Positions 13,759 through 14,906 of a stretch of DNA of 14,906 nt are shown here, one piece after another. The translations under genes were made by a program, and so were the position numbers. The DNA is from Georgenia sp. (lineage in GTDB: Bacteria > Actinomycetota > Actinomycetes > Actinomycetales > Actinomycetaceae). Location: positions 1 through 14,906 of the forward strand of contig DAHVRG010000182.1 of assembly GCA_027322565.1 (NCBI GenBank), read 5' to 3'. Positions within the stretch are counted from its first letter, which is position 1, and the number at the start of each line of letters is the position of its first letter. The notes beneath the pieces were generated by a model. It worked only from the letters and a program-made list of their open reading frames with translations, ran no database searches and was not told the DNA's origin.

Positions 13759-14906
13759 GTGACTGACACAACCTCGGGCGTCATCACGCCCACCCCCGGC
13801 GACGACCGCCTCGACGTCTCGACCGCGGCGGACGCCACCGCCCTCGGTGACGCCGGTATCGACACGCAGACCACCGACGTCACCGACACGAGCAACACGG
13901 CGTTGGCGCCGGAGCGCACCTTTGCCGACTTCGGGGTCGACCAGGCCATCGTCGACGCACTCGCCGACGAGGGCATCACCCACCCCTTCCCGATCCAGGC
14001 GCTCACCCTGCCGGTGGCGCTGTCCCGGCACGACATCATCGGCCAGGCGAAGACCGGCACCGGCAAGACCCTGGGCTTCGGCATCCCCGCGCTGCAGAAC
14101 GTCGTCGCCCGCGGCGAGGACGGCTGGGACGAGCTGCCCGACCCGGGCAAGCCCCAGGCGCTCATCGTCGTCCCCACCCGCGAGCTGGCCATCCAGGTGG
14201 CCGGCGACCTCGTCACCGCCTCCCGCCGCCGACCCACGCTGCGTGTGGTCCAGGTCTACGGCGGCCGGGCCTACGAGCCGCAGATCGAGGCGCTCCGGGC
14301 GGGCGCCGAGGTCGTCGTCGGCACCCCCGGACGGATGATCGACCTGCTCAAGCAGCGCATCCTCGACCTCTCCCGGGTGCGGACCGTCGTCCTCGACGAG
14401 GCCGACGAGATGCTCGACCTCGGCTTCCTGCCCGACGTCGAGACCCTGCTCGCGAGCACCCCGGCGAGCCGGCACACGATGCTCTTCTCGGCCACGATGC
14501 CAGGGGCGGTCGTCGCCCTCGCCCGCCGGTACATGACCCGCCCGACCCACATCCGGGCCCAGGACCCCGACGACGACGGCGCGACCGTCAAGTCGACCCG
14601 TCAGGTGGTCTACCGCGCCCACGCCCTGAACAAGGTCGAGATGCTCGCGCGCATCCTCCAGGCCGAGGGCCGCGGCCTCACCATCATCTTCGCCCGGACC
14701 AAGCGCACCGTGGCGCGCGTTGCCGACGAGCTCACCGAGCGCGGCTTCGCCGCCGCCGCCATCCACGGCGACCTCGGCCAGGGTGCGCGCGAGCAGGCGC
14801 TGCGTGCCTTCCGCTCGGGCAAGGTCGACGTGCTCGTCGCCACCGACGTCGCCGCCCGCGGCATCGACGTCGAGGACGTCACGCACGTCATCAACTACCA
14901 GTGCCC
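13759..14906 (+). CDS. DEAD-box ATP-dependent RNA helicase (3' end outside the window)
   Basis: From the GTG at 13759-13761 the frame stays open to the window edge (382 codons). A Thr/Asp-rich, probably disordered extension of about 52 residues leads to the Q-motif region (FADFG to FPIQ, Q80). Then come motif I AKTGTGKT (97-104), PTRELA (139-144), TPGR (189-192), DEAD (213-216), SAT (244-246) and ATDVAARGID (361-370). Motif VI lies beyond the edge. Such enzymes unwind short RNA duplexes in ribosome assembly, mRNA decay or cold adaptation. The sequence and position resemble M. tuberculosis Rv3211 (rhlE). GGATAGG (13741-13747) is a distant but usable ribosome site. The gene is divergent from the ferritin-fold gene and has a long leader. 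Confidence 0.93.
   Translation, partial: MTDTTSGVITPTPGDDRLDVSTAADATALGDAGIDTQTTDVTDTSNTALAPERTFADFGVDQAIVDALADEGITHPFPIQALTLPVALSRHDIIGQAKTGTGKTLGFGIPALQNVVARGEDGWDELPDPGKPQALIVVPTRELAIQVAGDLVTASRRRPTLRVVQVYGGRAYEPQIEALRAGAEVVVGTPGRMIDLLKQRILDLSRVRTVVLDEADEMLDLGFLPDVETLLASTPASRHTMLFSATMPGAVVALARRYMTRPTHIRAQDPDDDGATVKSTRQVVYRAHALNKVEMLARILQAEGRGLTIIFARTKRTVARVADELTERGFAAAAIHGDLGQGAREQALRAFRSGKVDVLVATDVAARGIDVEDVTHVINYQC

Noticed and set aside
13479..14886. Minus-strand open frames opposite the DEAD-box gene
   Set aside because: The plus-strand frame from 13759 holds every expected DEAD-box motif in order; the opposite frames have none.

Overview
The window is high-GC chromosomal DNA of an actinobacterium, most likely a Micrococcales-type organism. 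The phylum call rests on the GC-rich third codon positions, GTG and TTG starts, and gene families typical of the phylum (a DUF3107 protein, a MiaE-like ferritin-fold protein, and an AdnAB-type helicase-nuclease pair). The order-level placement is inference. I see no mobile element, CRISPR array, tRNA or rRNA. This is tightly packed core sequence, with most genes on the minus strand.

Left part (1-4538). A 3' gene fragment on the plus strand ends at 96 and converges on a minus-strand cell-division and translation block, transcribed right to left: prfB (release factor 2), a 146-bp gap, then ftsE, ftsX and a secreted coiled-coil M23 peptidase with almost no spacing. FtsEX is an ABC-type complex that controls peptidoglycan hydrolases at the division site. 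The M23 protein is the obvious candidate for its activated hydrolase.

Middle part (4614-12540). Reading right to left, two large helicase-nuclease genes resembling adnA and adnB overlap by four bases. They are followed 39 bases later by a Bcr/CflA-type drug exporter, whose stop overlaps the start of a 45-residue single-pass membrane protein. AdnA has AddB-like Fe-S cysteines and a degenerate motor. AdnB has canonical helicase motifs and an intact nuclease motif set. Together they should resect DNA double-strand breaks.

Right part (12541-14906). A DUF3107 gene diverges from adnA. It converges on a MiaE-like ferritin-fold gene, with both stop codons inside one stem-loop. The ferritin-fold gene diverges from a DEAD-box RNA helicase gene that runs off the right edge. 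As I recall it, the order DEAD-box helicase / ferritin-like / DUF3107 / adnA / adnB matches the Mycobacterium tuberculosis region Rv3211 to Rv3201c with intervening genes removed.

I found no clear new multi-gene system. The best leads are an inverted repeat between the two divergent right-hand promoters, a possible attenuator in the DEAD-box leader, apparently leaderless starts for the ferritin-fold gene and prfB, and the small membrane protein coupled to the exporter.
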